A stretch of DNA of 64,000 bases from Pseudomonas sp. GOM7 (GCF_026723825.1 NZ_CP113519.1:3658001-3722000); one strand, 5' to 3'; counted from the first letter of the stretch, positions 27,070 to 35,696 are shown. Translations and numbers: made by a program. Notes: a model not told the origin generated them from the letters alone.

Positions 27070-28677
27070 TTACAGGGTCACGGGCGTCGGCTCAGGCTCG
27101 ATGGCCATGTCCTTGTCCGGGGCCACTTCGACATGCAGCAGGCCAAGACGCTCGCTGCTCCACTGGCGGATGCGGTTGGTCAGTTCCAGGTCATCGTTGA
27201 GCTTCTGCCCATAGGACGGAATGATCTCCTTCAAGCGCGCCTGCCACTCGGGGGTGGCGACCTTGTCGGCGAAGGCCTTCTCGATCAGGTGCAGCATGAT
27301 CGGTGCGGCGGTGGAGGCACCCGGCGAAGCGCCCAGCAGCGCGCTGATGCTGCCGTCGGCGGAGGTCACCACCTCGGTGCCGAACTGCAGCACGCCACCC
27401 TTCTCGGCGTCTTTCTTGATGATCTGCACGCGCTGGCCGGCATTGATCAGTTCCCAATCCTCGTCACGCGCCTGCGGGAAGTATTCGCGCAGGGAGGCCA
27501 TGCGCTCTTCCTGGCTCAGCATCAACTGGCCCATCAGGTAGGTGCTCAGCGACCAGTTGTCCATGCCGGCGTTGACCATCGGCAGGAAGTTGTCGGTGGT
27601 CATGGCGCTGAACATGTCCAGCAGCGAGCCGTTCTTGAGGAACTTGGTGGAGAAGGTGGCGAAGGGGCCGAACAGCAGCACGGTCTCGCCATCGATCACA
27701 CGGGTGTCCAGGTGCGGCACGGACATGGGCGGCGAGCCCACCGAGGCCTTGCCGTAGACCTTGGCCAGGTGCTGGGCGACCACGTCCTGGTTGCGGGTCA
27801 TGAGGAACTGGCCACCCACCGGGAAGCCGGCGTAGCCCTCGGCTTCTTCGATGCCGGACTTCTGCAGCAGCTTGAGTGCGCCACCACCGGCGCCAATGAA
27901 GACGAAGCGCGCATTGACGCTCTGCTCGACGCCACCCTTGGCCAGGTCGGCCACGGTCACGCGCCAGGTGCCATCGGCGTTGCGCTGCAGGTCACGCACC
28001 TCGTGCTCCAGGTGCAGGCTGGCCTTGTCCTTGCCGATCAGCGAGTCGATCAACTGGCGAGTGATCTCGCCGAAGTTGACGTCGGTGCCGATGGCCATGC
28101 GCGTTGCCGCGACCTTCTGCTGCGGATCACGACCTTGCATGATCAGCGGCACCCATTGGGCGATCTGCGCGTGATCCTCGCTGAACTCCATGCCACGGAA
28201 CAGGTTGCTGTGCTGCAGGGCGGCGTGGCGCTTGCGCAGGTATTCGACGTTCTCGTCGCCCCAGACGAAGCTCATGTGCGGGGCGTTGTTGATGAAGGTC
28301 TTGGGCTTGCTCAGCACGTCGCGCTCGACCTGGGTGGCCCAGAACTGCTTGGAGATCTCGAACGACTCGTTGATGGCGATGGCCTTGCTGATGTCGATAC
28401 CGCCGTCGGCGGTTTCCGGCGTGTAGTTCAGCTCGCAGAACGCCGAGTGGCCGGTGCCGGCGTTGTTCCAGGCATTGGAGCTCTCACCGGCGACGCGGTC
28501 GAGACGCTCATAGATGTCGATGCTCCAGTCGGGCTGCAGCTCGTTGAGGTAAGTGCCGAGGGTGGCGCTCATGACGCCAGCACCAATCAGTACGACGTCG
28601 ACGGTTTTCTCGGGCTCCTGGGTTTTGGAGCAACCGATCACGCTGAGGCAGAGTAGCGCCAGCAGAGTTCTTTTCAT
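27070..28677 (-). CDS. mqo: Malate:quinone oxidoreductase with lipoprotein-type signal
   Basis: A 535-residue FAD enzyme that oxidises malate to oxaloacetate and passes electrons to quinone, bypassing NAD-linked malate dehydrogenase. The FAD-binding motif VVLIGAGVMSATLG is followed by ESSNAWNNAGTGHSAFCELNYTP, the Mqo signature. Unusually, the first 16 residues (MKRTLLALLCLSVIGC) form a hydrophobic leader ending in a lipobox-like LSVIGC, and the catalytic domain begins only at about residue 26. This predicts a lipid-anchored, possibly periplasm-facing enzyme; standard Mqo is a peripheral cytoplasmic-face protein. Confidence 0.93.
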   Translation of the reverse strand: MKRTLLALLCLSVIGCSKTQEPEKTVDVVLIGAGVMSATLGTYLNELQPDWSIDIYERLDRVAGESSNAWNNAGTGHSAFCELNYTPETADGGIDISKAIAINESFEISKQFWATQVERDVLSKPKTFINNAPHMSFVWGDENVEYLRKRHAALQHSNLFRGMEFSEDHAQIAQWVPLIMQGRDPQQKVAATRMAIGTDVNFGEITRQLIDSLIGKDKASLHLEHEVRDLQRNADGTWRVTVADLAKGGVEQSVNARFVFIGAGGGALKLLQKSGIEEAEGYAGFPVGGQFLMTRNQDVVAQHLAKVYGKASVGSPPMSVPHLDTRVIDGETVLLFGPFATFSTKFLKNGSLLDMFSAMTTDNFLPMVNAGMDNWSLSTYLMGQLMLSQEERMASLREYFPQARDEDWELINAGQRVQIIKKDAEKGGVLQFGTEVVTSADGSISALLGASPGASTAAPIMLHLIEKAFADKVATPEWQARLKEIIPSYGQKLNDDLELTNRIRQWSSERLGLLHVEVAPDKDMAIEPEPTPVTL

Positions 28678-28901
28678 GAGACAGTCCAGTGTTGACGCAC
28701 GACAGTTAGCCGTGCGCGCAAGGTTTCAGGTTGTGGCGGGTAAGCCGAACAGGGCGATAGCCGTATCGCTACGGCGCGGCGGAATGTTTCCGGACCTCTT
28801 GGCGGGCCTGTTCCGATCGCGTCGCCGACTAGAGCAAATTGCGTGCCGCTGAAAGGATTTAGCTGTAACTGCGCGGCTTTCTGTCGCATACCAGGCTCAA
28901 G

Positions 28902-28923
28902 ATCTGGCGAGAACTCGCCAGAT
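28902..28923. repeat. Perfect 10-bp inverted repeat after lrgB
   Basis: ATCTGGCGAG and CTCGCCAGAT are separated by AA. No T run follows on either strand, so it is a weak terminator or an mRNA-end hairpin for the lrgAB operon. It lies about 42 bases past the lrgB stop. Confidence 0.5.
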
Positions 28924-28964
28924 GCCTGAGCGGCAGCCGTGACAGATGGCGGGATTCCGCCCGC

Positions 28965-29648
28965 TCAAGCCAGCAGTAACGGCAGGAGCAACGCCGTGGC
29001 GATGCCCAGCAGGCTCATGCCCAATGCGGCGAAGGCGCCGCACTCTTCGCCTTCCTGCAGGGCGTGGGCGGTGCCGATGGCATGAGCGTTGATGCCGTAG
29101 CTCAGGCCACGCGCCGCCGGATGCTCGACCCCAGCCCAGCGCAACAACAGCGGCCCCATGGCCGTGCCAATCACCCCGGTGAGCATCACCATCACCGCCG
29201 CCAGCGAGGCCACACCGCCGATCTGCTCGGCCACCGGCATGGCAATCGGCATGGTCACGAACTTGGGCGCCAGGCTCATCACCACGCTCCAGTCGGCGCC
29301 CAGTGCCCAGCCAATGGCCAGGGTCAGCACCACCGACAGCACGCCACCGGCACAGAGGGTGATCAGCACCGGCCAGAACAACTGGCGAATGCGCGCGATA
29401 TTGTGCTGCAGCGGCACGGCCAGGACGATGGTGGCCGGCCCCAGCAGCCAGGCGATGGGCTCGGCGCCGGCGCGGTAGGTGGCGTAGTCGACGCCGCAAG
29501 CCAACAAGGTGCTGACGATCAGCACCACGGACACCAGCACCGGCTGCAACAGCAGCCAACCGCTGCGCCGATAGAGCCAGGCAGCGATCAAAAAGGCCGC
29601 CAGGGTCAGGGCGACGGCGAACAGCGGATGCTGAGTCAGCACGCTCAT
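28965..29648 (-). CDS. LrgB/CidB family membrane protein
   Basis: A 227-residue protein with about seven helices, typical of LrgB, the antiholin-side partner of LrgA (family motif region GADWSVVMSLAPKFVTMPIAM, then LTGVIGTAMGPLLLRWAGV). The family influences murein hydrolase export, programmed lysis and, in some bacteria, pyruvate or glycolate transport. Its ATG overlaps the lrgA stop by 4 bases. It ends the cysI operon. Confidence 0.9.
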   Translation of the reverse strand: MSVLTQHPLFAVALTLAAFLIAAWLYRRSGWLLLQPVLVSVVLIVSTLLACGVDYATYRAGAEPIAWLLGPATIVLAVPLQHNIARIRQLFWPVLITLCAGGVLSVVLTLAIGWALGADWSVVMSLAPKFVTMPIAMPVAEQIGGVASLAAVMVMLTGVIGTAMGPLLLRWAGVEHPAARGLSYGINAHAIGTAHALQEGEECGAFAALGMSLLGIATALLLPLLLA

Positions 29649-30001
29649 CGCTTGCGCTCCTGGCGGCGGATCAGGGTTTGCAGCAACCAGCCGCAGAACG
29701 GCACGGTGATCAGCAGCGACAGCACCAGCGCCGTGGCGATCACCGGCAGTTCGGCGAGCAGCAGATCACCGCTGGTCATGATCCCCGAGGCCGGCACGGC
29801 CAGCAGCAGCGGCAGAAATGGCAGCAAGCCCCCTGCGGCCTGCTGCAGCGGCTCGGGCACGCTGCCGCGCCACATCAGCCACACCGACAGCAGCAACAGA
29901 CCAATGATCGCCGCTGGCAGCATGGGCAACAGCCAGTGATTGAGCACGACACCGGCGAGCTGCAGCAGCACCAGCCAGAACAGGCCGCGCAGCAGCGTCA
30001 T
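29645..30001 (-). CDS. LrgA/CidA family holin-like protein
   Basis: A 118-residue protein with four helices and the CidA/LrgA signature (LQLAGVVLNHWLLPMLPAAIIGLLLL, then LAVPASGIM). The start at 30001 follows the usual length; the frame upstream is a shadow of the DUF934 gene. It overlaps both neighbours by ATGA. It probably forms a small membrane complex with LrgB. Confidence 0.9.
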   Translation of the reverse strand: MTLLRGLFWLVLLQLAGVVLNHWLLPMLPAAIIGLLLLSVWLMWRGSVPEPLQQAAGGLLPFLPLLLAVPASGIMTSGDLLLAELPVIATALVLSLLITVPFCGWLLQTLIRRQERKR

Positions 30002-30516
30002 AACGACTCCTCCTTGAGCCGTCCGCGCCGGAACAAGGGGCGCGGTTCGATTGCCGAGCGACCGTAGAGCACGCTCAGGCCTGCCAACCCCTTGAGTGCA
30101 TCCTCCACCGATTTGTCGGCGCGCACGGCAAAGGCATCGAAGCCGCACTGGCGCATGTGCGCCAACTGGTCACGCAGCACGTCACCCACCGCGCGCAACT
30201 CGCCGCGCCAGCCCAGGCGGGTGCGCAGCAGGTAAGCCTGGCTGTAGCCACGGCCGTCGCGGAAGCTGGGAAAGTCGATGGCGATCAGCGGCAGGCTGGC
30301 GAGAAACGGCTGCAGCGCTTCCGGCTCGTCATCCACCTGCAGCAGCAGGCCGTCGGAGCTCATCGCCCTGCCCTCCAGCACCTCGGCCGATTGCCGTTCG
30401 CGCCAGGCGGCCAGCGGCAGGATCAGCGACGCGCCGCTCTCTTCGCCCAGCAGTTTCCAGGGGTCGTCGCTGACGATGCAGGCCTGGCCGTCGATCAGGC
30501 GTATCAGGTTGTTCAT
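29998..30516 (-). CDS. DUF934 protein, sulfite reductase partner
   Basis: A 172-residue soluble protein. DUF934 members are encoded next to CysI-type siroheme reductases and are thought to help them as an accessory or electron-transfer partner; this is not proven. Visible blocks are AIDFPSFRDGRGYSQAYLLR and RQCGFDAFAVRADKS. It is joined to cysI and to lrgA by ATGA overlaps and corresponds to PA4129 of P. aeruginosa by position and type. Confidence 0.88.
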   Translation of the reverse strand: MNNLIRLIDGQACIVSDDPWKLLGEESGASLILPLAAWRERQSAEVLEGRAMSSDGLLLQVDDEPEALQPFLASLPLIAIDFPSFRDGRGYSQAYLLRTRLGWRGELRAVGDVLRDQLAHMRQCGFDAFAVRADKSVEDALKGLAGLSVLYGRSAIEPRPLFRRGRLKEESL

Positions 30517-32180
30517 GCCACCTCCTCGCGGCTGTACACGCGCTCCTTGAACGGCTCCAGGCCGATGCGCTGGAAGGTGTCGAGAAAGCCCTCGCCCACC
30601 TCGCGATAGTCCACGTACGTACCCACGATGCGCTCGATCACCTCGGGCACCTGCTCGGCGGCGAACGACGGGCCGATTACCTTGCCCAGCGCCGCCTGCT
30701 GGCCCTGGCTGCCGCCGAGGGTGAGTTGGTACCACTCGCTGCCGTTCTTGTCGACGCCGAGGATGCCGATGTTGCCGATATGGTGATGGCCGCAGGCATT
30801 CATGCAGCCGGAGATGTTCAGGCTCAGCTCGCCCAGATCATGCAGGTAGTCGAGGTCGTCGAAACGCTGCTGAATGGCCTGGGCAATGGGGATCGACTTG
30901 GCATTGGCCAACGAGCAGAAATCACCACCGGGGCAGGCGATGATATCGGTCAACAGGCCAGCGTTGGCCGCGCCCAGCCCGGCCGCCTGGGCCTCCAGCC
31001 ACAGCGCATGCAGATCGGCCTTGCGTACGTCGGGCAGCACCAGGTTCTGCTCGTGGGCGATGCGAATCTCGCCGAAACCGTAGCGCTCGCTCCACTCGGC
31101 CACGGCCTGCATCTGCTCGGCGGTGACGTCACCGGGCGGCGCGCTGATACCGGGCTTGGTCGACAGCACCACGCTGACGTAACCCGGTACCTGATGCGCC
31201 ATGACATTGCGCGCGACCCAACGGGCAAAGCCGGCGTCGCGCGCCAGATGGGTGCCGAAGTCCAGATCGGTCTGCGCCAGCGATGCGTAGGCAGGACGAC
31301 GGAAGGACGCGGCGACACGCTGATACTCGTCCTCGGTCAACTGCGCCGGGCCGTCCTTGATCATCTGCCACTCACGCTCCACTTCGGCGGCGAAGGCCTC
31401 GATGCCCAGGGCCTTGACCAGGATCTTGATCCGCGCCTTGTACTTGTTGTCGCGCCGGCCGTGGCGGTTGTACACGCGCAGGATGGCCTCGACGTACGAC
31501 AGCAGGTCGCGCCAGGACAGGCCCTCACGCAGTTGCTGAGCGATGATCGGCGTACGTCCCAGACCGCCGCCGACCAAGACGCGCAGCAGCAGCTCGCCGG
31601 CAGCGTCGCGATAGACCTGCAAGCCGATATCGTGCACCTGCACCGCTGCGCGATCCTGCTCGGCGGCGCACAAGGCGATCTTGAACTTGCGTGGCAGGAA
31701 GAGGAATTCCGGGTTGACCGTCGACCACTGGCGCAGAATCTCGGCCAGCGGGCGCGGGTCGAGGTACTCGTCTGCGGCGACGCCGGCGAAGGCCTCGGTG
31801 GTGATGTTGCGCACGCAGTTGCCAGAAGTCTGAATGGCGTGCATGTCGTGGTCGGCCAGCCAGTCGAGGATGTCCGGCACGCGCTCCAGCTCAATCCAGT
31901 TGAACTGGATGTTCTGCCGCGTGGTGAAGTGGCCGTAACCGCGGTCGTATTCACGGGCGATATGCGCCAGCGCACGCATCTGCTTGGCCGACAGGGTGCC
32001 GTAGGGGATGGCCACGCGCAGCATGTAGGCATGCTTTTGCAGGTACAGGCCGTTCTGCAGGCGCAGCGGCAGGAACTCCTCCTCGCTCAGCTCGTCAGCC
32101 AGGCGCCGCTGTACCTGGTCGCGGAACTGGGCCACGCGCTCGCGCACCAGCGCGCGGTCATAATCGTCGTATTGGTACAT
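30513..32180 (-). CDS. cysI: Siroheme nitrite/sulfite reductase (CysI-like)
   Basis: A 555-residue hemoprotein that reduces sulfite to sulfide or nitrite to ammonia with six electrons. The coupled 4Fe-4S/siroheme ligands are C-x5-C (CPGGDFC, near residue 413) and C-x3-C (GCMNACG, near 455). The N-terminal half has TRQNIQFNWIEL and TSGNCVRNIT. The start at 32180 has AGGAGG 9 bases upstream. It is first in an operon with DUF934, lrgA and lrgB. Its place beside ccoG suggests the PA4130 type, induced with the orphan cbb3 oxidase, more than the housekeeping assimilatory enzyme. Confidence 0.9.
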   Translation of the reverse strand: MYQYDDYDRALVRERVAQFRDQVQRRLADELSEEEFLPLRLQNGLYLQKHAYMLRVAIPYGTLSAKQMRALAHIAREYDRGYGHFTTRQNIQFNWIELERVPDILDWLADHDMHAIQTSGNCVRNITTEAFAGVAADEYLDPRPLAEILRQWSTVNPEFLFLPRKFKIALCAAEQDRAAVQVHDIGLQVYRDAAGELLLRVLVGGGLGRTPIIAQQLREGLSWRDLLSYVEAILRVYNRHGRRDNKYKARIKILVKALGIEAFAAEVEREWQMIKDGPAQLTEDEYQRVAASFRRPAYASLAQTDLDFGTHLARDAGFARWVARNVMAHQVPGYVSVVLSTKPGISAPPGDVTAEQMQAVAEWSERYGFGEIRIAHEQNLVLPDVRKADLHALWLEAQAAGLGAANAGLLTDIIACPGGDFCSLANAKSIPIAQAIQQRFDDLDYLHDLGELSLNISGCMNACGHHHIGNIGILGVDKNGSEWYQLTLGGSQGQQAALGKVIGPSFAAEQVPEVIERIVGTYVDYREVGEGFLDTFQRIGLEPFKERVYSREEVA

Positions 32181-32210
32181 GCAGGCATGCCTCCTGATCA
32201 CGGGGCGTCG

Positions 32211-32274
32211 ACTATGCCTGCCAGGCGTGCACTGAAAACAGCGCCAGAAAAGCCTTAAAAAAGCGGATCAGATG
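32211..32274 (-). promoter_or_regulatory. cysI promoter with shared two-part element
   Basis: Reading on the minus strand from 32274, CATCTGAT, then GC at +10, then CTGGCGCTGTTTT at +27, then CATAGT at +58 as a -10 box. The same words at the same spacing occur before ccoG and ccoN. The first 19 bases (32256-32274) are an exact inverted copy of 32422-32440. Confidence 0.65.
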
Positions 32275-32282
32275 GGTGCGGT

Positions 32283-32302
32283 AGTGACCAGCACAGGTCA
32301 CT
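32283..32302. promoter_or_regulatory. Palindrome AGTGACC-N6-GGTCACT
   Basis: This perfect 7-bp dyad lies just upstream of the cysI element. A related sequence on the other strand (AGTGCC-tggc-AGGTCAC, about 32379-32396) lies upstream of the ccoG element, so both divergent promoters carry a similar second site. It is a candidate operator for an unidentified dimeric regulator. Confidence 0.45.
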
Positions 32303-32421
32303 GATTGGCGTGGCGCGATGTCGCAGGGCGACCTCTGTATTGTCAGCCAGCAAAGCTGCAGACGCCAGAAATGGCGCGGGCTGGTGACCTGCCAGGCACT
32401 TTTCCCTGCTTTCGACGCCAG

Positions 32422-32487
32422 CATCTGATCCGCTTTTTTATCGAAAACCTGAGTCTGTTTTGCGAACAGCCCCACTCGGATCATGCT
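32422..32487 (+). promoter_or_regulatory. ccoG promoter with shared two-part element
   Basis: CATCTGATCCGC at 32422 and CTGAGTCTGTTTT at 32449 precede a -10-like CATGCT at 32482. Internal spacing is identical to that of the cysI and ccoN copies. The gene starts at 32523. Confidence 0.65.
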
Positions 32488-32522
32488 GCCAGCCTGAATA
32501 AACGCCTGATGAGGGCAACGAC

Positions 32523-33935
32523 ATGACCGATCTGATCCCCGTGCGCAGCGTCGAGACCATCGACCCGAACAAACCCATCCGCCTGACACCAGCCCAGGCC
32601 GGCGGCCCGATCCACACCCGCAGCTTCACCGGGCGCTTTCGCAACCTGCGCCTGCTCGGCGCCGGCCTGCTGTTCCTGCTGTTCTTCGGCACCGCCTGGA
32701 TCGACTGGAACGGTCGCCAGGCGGTGCTCTGGGATCTGCAGAACCGTCAGTTCCATATCTTCGGCGCCACCTTCTGGCCGCAGGATTTCATCCTGCTGTC
32801 GGCCATTCTGATCATCGCCGCCTTCGGCCTGTTCTTCATCACCGTGCTGGCCGGCCGCGTCTGGTGCGGCTACGCCTGCCCACAGAGCGTATGGACCTGG
32901 ATCTTCATGCGCGTGGAGCAGATCACCGAAGGCGACCGCGGCCAGCGCATCAAGCTCGATGCCGCGCCCTGGTCAGTGCACAAGCTGGCCCGGCGCTGTG
33001 CCAAGCACGGCCTGTGGTTGGCGGTGAGCCTGGTTACCGCGCTGGGCTTCATCGGCTACTTCACCCCGGTGCGCCAATTGACCCTGGACCTGGCGACCTT
33101 CGAGGTCGGCGCCACCACGGCCTTCTGGGTGCTGTTCTTCACCGCCGCCACCTATATAAACGCCGGCTGGCTGCGTGAGAAGGTGTGCCGCGACATGTGC
33201 CCCTACTCGCGCTTTCAGAGCGTGATGTTCGACAGCGATACGCTGGTAATCTCCTACGACGCCGCCCGTGGCGAGAACCGTGGCCCACGGCGCAAGGACG
33301 CCGACTACAAGGCCGAAGGCCTGGGCGATTGCATTGACTGCACGATGTGCGTACAGGTCTGCCCCACCGGCATCGACATTCGTGACGGCCTGCAACTGGA
33401 GTGCATCGGCTGCGGCGCCTGCATCGACGCCTGTGACAGCATCATGGACAAGCTCGGCTATGCCCGTGGTCTGGTGCGCTACAGCTCGGAGAACGAGCTG
33501 GCCGGCGGCAAGACCCACTGGTTGCGCCCACGCCTGGTCGGCTACGCGGCGATGCTGGCGGTGATGATTGGCGCCTTCGTCTGGGCACTGGCCGAACGCC
33601 CGCTGATTTCCCTGGACGTGACCCGCGACCGTGGCCTGTTCCGCGAGAACGCCCAGGGTCAGATCGAGAACATCTACAGCCTGAAGATCATCAACAAGAC
33701 CCAGCAGCCACGCAGCTATGCCATCGCACTGGTCGAGCCCGGTGACTTCGAGCTGCACGGCCCGCGCACGTTGAACCTGGCGCCGGGGGAGATTCGCGAT
33801 TTGCCGGTAAGCGTCGCGCTGACGGCCACGAGCAATGGCGCTGGGCCACAAACCGTCCGCTTCGAGGTGCGTGACCAGGCCGACTCGCAAAGCCATGTGA
33901 GCACCAAGAGCACCTTCTTGGCGCCGCTGCGTTGA
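32523..33935 (+). CDS. ccoG: Cytochrome c oxidase accessory protein CcoG (FixG/RdxA-like)
   Basis: A 470-residue membrane Fe-S protein that reduces Cu(II) for assembly of the CuB centre of cbb3 oxidases. N-terminal helices (LRLLGAGLLFLLFFG) include VWCGYACPQSVW. A two-cluster ferredoxin domain follows (CIDCTMCVQVCPTG, then CIGCGACIDAC). The last ~130 residues are a periplasmic immunoglobulin-like domain. GAGGG lies 7 bases before the ATG. It serves the orphan CcoN encoded 3 kb downstream, or is a second CcoG beside the main cco operon. Confidence 0.93.
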   Translation: MTDLIPVRSVETIDPNKPIRLTPAQAGGPIHTRSFTGRFRNLRLLGAGLLFLLFFGTAWIDWNGRQAVLWDLQNRQFHIFGATFWPQDFILLSAILIIAAFGLFFITVLAGRVWCGYACPQSVWTWIFMRVEQITEGDRGQRIKLDAAPWSVHKLARRCAKHGLWLAVSLVTALGFIGYFTPVRQLTLDLATFEVGATTAFWVLFFTAATYINAGWLREKVCRDMCPYSRFQSVMFDSDTLVISYDAARGENRGPRRKDADYKAEGLGDCIDCTMCVQVCPTGIDIRDGLQLECIGCGACIDACDSIMDKLGYARGLVRYSSENELAGGKTHWLRPRLVGYAAMLAVMIGAFVWALAERPLISLDVTRDRGLFRENAQGQIENIYSLKIINKTQQPRSYAIALVEPGDFELHGPRTLNLAPGEIRDLPVSVALTATSNGAGPQTVRFEVRDQADSQSHVSTKSTFLAPLR

Positions 33936-33938
33936 ATC

Positions 33939-34000
33939 TGTAGCCCGGATGCAATCCGGGGTGGCTCGATATCCGCTCCCCGGATTGCATCCGGGCTACA
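33939..34000. repeat. Family-A palindromic repeat, copy 1
   Basis: Inverted arms TGTAGCCCGGATGCAATCC and GGATTGCATCCGGGCTACA enclose a short spacer between ccoG and the MocR-type gene. Related copies lie at 35511 and 35697, and a half copy at 23286. It can form a strong hairpin between the two genes. Confidence 0.85.
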
Positions 34001-34039
34001 TCCGCCATAACCCTCCTGAACGATTCACGAGGCACTGCC

Positions 34040-35515
34040 ATGTCTGCCGCTCACCCCGTAAAGTGTCCGCCCATACCCTTTGCGGCGGTGAACCAGGACA
34101 GGATGAAACGCTACGAAAAATTCGCCGACGAGATCGCCGAGCTGATCCGCACCGGCGTACTCGGCCCCGGCGAGAAAGTGCCCTCGGTGCGCCACGCCAG
34201 CCGCACCTATGGCGTCAGCCCGTCCACCGTGTTCCAGGCTTACTACCTGCTGGAAGATCGCGGGCTGATCCAGGCGCGGGCACGCTCCGGCTACTTCGTC
34301 CGTGAGCACGCAAAGCGCCCACTGCACGAACCCGAGCTGACCGCCCATGCCGCGCAGACCACCGATGTCGGCGTCAGCGAGCTGGTGTTCTCCGTGCTCG
34401 CCTCGCTCAAGGATCCGCACACCGTGCCCTTCGGCTCGGCCTTCCCCAGCCCCGACCTGTTCCCCCTGCCGCGCCTGGCCAAGAGCATGGCGCACGCCCT
34501 GCGCAGGCTCTCGCCGCACGAGATCATCGCCGACATGACCGCCGGCAACGCCGACCTGCGTCGGCAGATCGCCCTGCGCTACATGGTCAGCGGCGTGATG
34601 CTGCCGATGGAAGAGCTGGTGATCAGCAACGGCGCCATGGAGGCGCTCAACCTCTGCCTGCAGTGCGTGACCCAGCCGGGCGATCTGGTGGCCATCGAGT
34701 CGCCCACCTTCTACGCCTGCCTGCAGGTGCTGGAACGCCTGCAGCTCAAGGCGGTGGAAATCCCCGTGCACCCGCGCGAGGGCATCGACCTGAACGCCCT
34801 GTCCCAGAGCCTGGAGCAATTGCCGATCAAGGCCTGCTGGTTCATGAGCAGCCTGCAGAACCCGCTCGGCGCGAGCATGAGCGAAGCGAAGAAGCAGGCG
34901 CTATACGAGCTGCTGGTGGAGCATCAGGTGCCGTTGATCGAGGACGACGTGTACGCTGAGCTGTACTTCGGCAGCCACCCGCCCAAGCCGGTGAAGAGCT
35001 TCGACCGTGACGGCCTGGTGATGCATTGCAGCTCCTTCTCCAAGAGCCTGGCGCCGGGTTATCGCATCGGCTGGGTGGCCGGCGGGCGCTATGCCGAACA
35101 GATCGCCCGGCTCAAGCTGATGACCACCATCTCCCCTTCGGTGCCGGCCCAGGCGGCGCTGGCCGATTACCTGCAGCACGGCGGCTACGACCGCCACCTG
35201 CGCAAGCTGCGTCATGCGCTGGAAATGCAGCAGAGCGCCATGCTCGCCTCGGCCGCCCGGCACTTTCCGGCCAGCACGCGGGTGACAAGGCCAGCGGGCG
35301 GCTACTTCCTCTGGTTCGAGTTCCCCGAGCGCCTGGACTCGCTGCAACTGCTGCGCCTGGCACTGGCCCAGGGCATCAGCCTGGCGCCGGGGCCGATCTT
35401 CTCCGCCAGTCAGGGCTTTCGCCACTGCGCGCGGCTGAACTACGGCCACCCCTGGAACCCCCGCAGCGAACAGGCCATGGAAGTGCTCGGGCGCCTGCTG
35501 GCGGGGTTGCTGTAG
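34040..35515 (+). CDS. MocR-type GntR/aminotransferase transcriptional regulator (MpaR/PA4132-like)
   Basis: A 491-residue PLP-binding regulator. The GntR winged helix runs over about residues 22-90 (KFADEIAELIRTGVLGPGEK, VRHASRTYGVSPSTVFQAYY). A class-I aminotransferase-fold domain follows, with the PLP lysine K335 in SSFSKSLAPGYRIGW. GAGG lies 7 bases before the ATG. By context it matches PA4132 of P. aeruginosa, described as controlling the cyanide-inducible cluster. I infer it binds the shared element before cysI, ccoG and ccoN. Its TAG stop is made by the first bases of a palindromic repeat. Confidence 0.88.
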   Translation: MSAAHPVKCPPIPFAAVNQDRMKRYEKFADEIAELIRTGVLGPGEKVPSVRHASRTYGVSPSTVFQAYYLLEDRGLIQARARSGYFVREHAKRPLHEPELTAHAAQTTDVGVSELVFSVLASLKDPHTVPFGSAFPSPDLFPLPRLAKSMAHALRRLSPHEIIADMTAGNADLRRQIALRYMVSGVMLPMEELVISNGAMEALNLCLQCVTQPGDLVAIESPTFYACLQVLERLQLKAVEIPVHPREGIDLNALSQSLEQLPIKACWFMSSLQNPLGASMSEAKKQALYELLVEHQVPLIEDDVYAELYFGSHPPKPVKSFDRDGLVMHCSSFSKSLAPGYRIGWVAGGRYAEQIARLKLMTTISPSVPAQAALADYLQHGGYDRHLRKLRHALEMQQSAMLASAARHFPASTRVTRPAGGYFLWFEFPERLDSLQLLRLALAQGISLAPGPIFSASQGFRHCARLNYGHPWNPRSEQAMEVLGRLLAGLL

Positions 35516-35695
35516 CCCGGATGAAATCCGGGGGCCGCTGGAGGGATTCCCCGGATTGCATCCGGGCTACAGCGCTGGTGCGCACGGCGCACCCTACACT
35601 CGTCCACGGCCATGCCCAACCCGTAGGGTGCGCCGTGCGCACCGGAAACAACGCCCATGATCCCGAACCATATCCCCCGTACCTCTCCAGCCTAG
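35511..35695. repeat. Composite A+B repeat unit, first tandem copy
   Basis: This contains a family-A palindrome (35511-35571), a family-B palindrome (GGTGCGCACGGCGCACCCTAC at 35577-35597 and its inverse at 35623-35643) and a tail ending in CCAGCCTAG. The whole unit is repeated, diverged, immediately downstream. Confidence 0.8.
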
Positions 35696-35696
35696 T

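Noticed and set aside
30726..32258. A 510-codon plus-strand frame antisense to cysI
   Set aside because: The siroheme and cluster motifs lie on the minus strand. The frame has no start signal.
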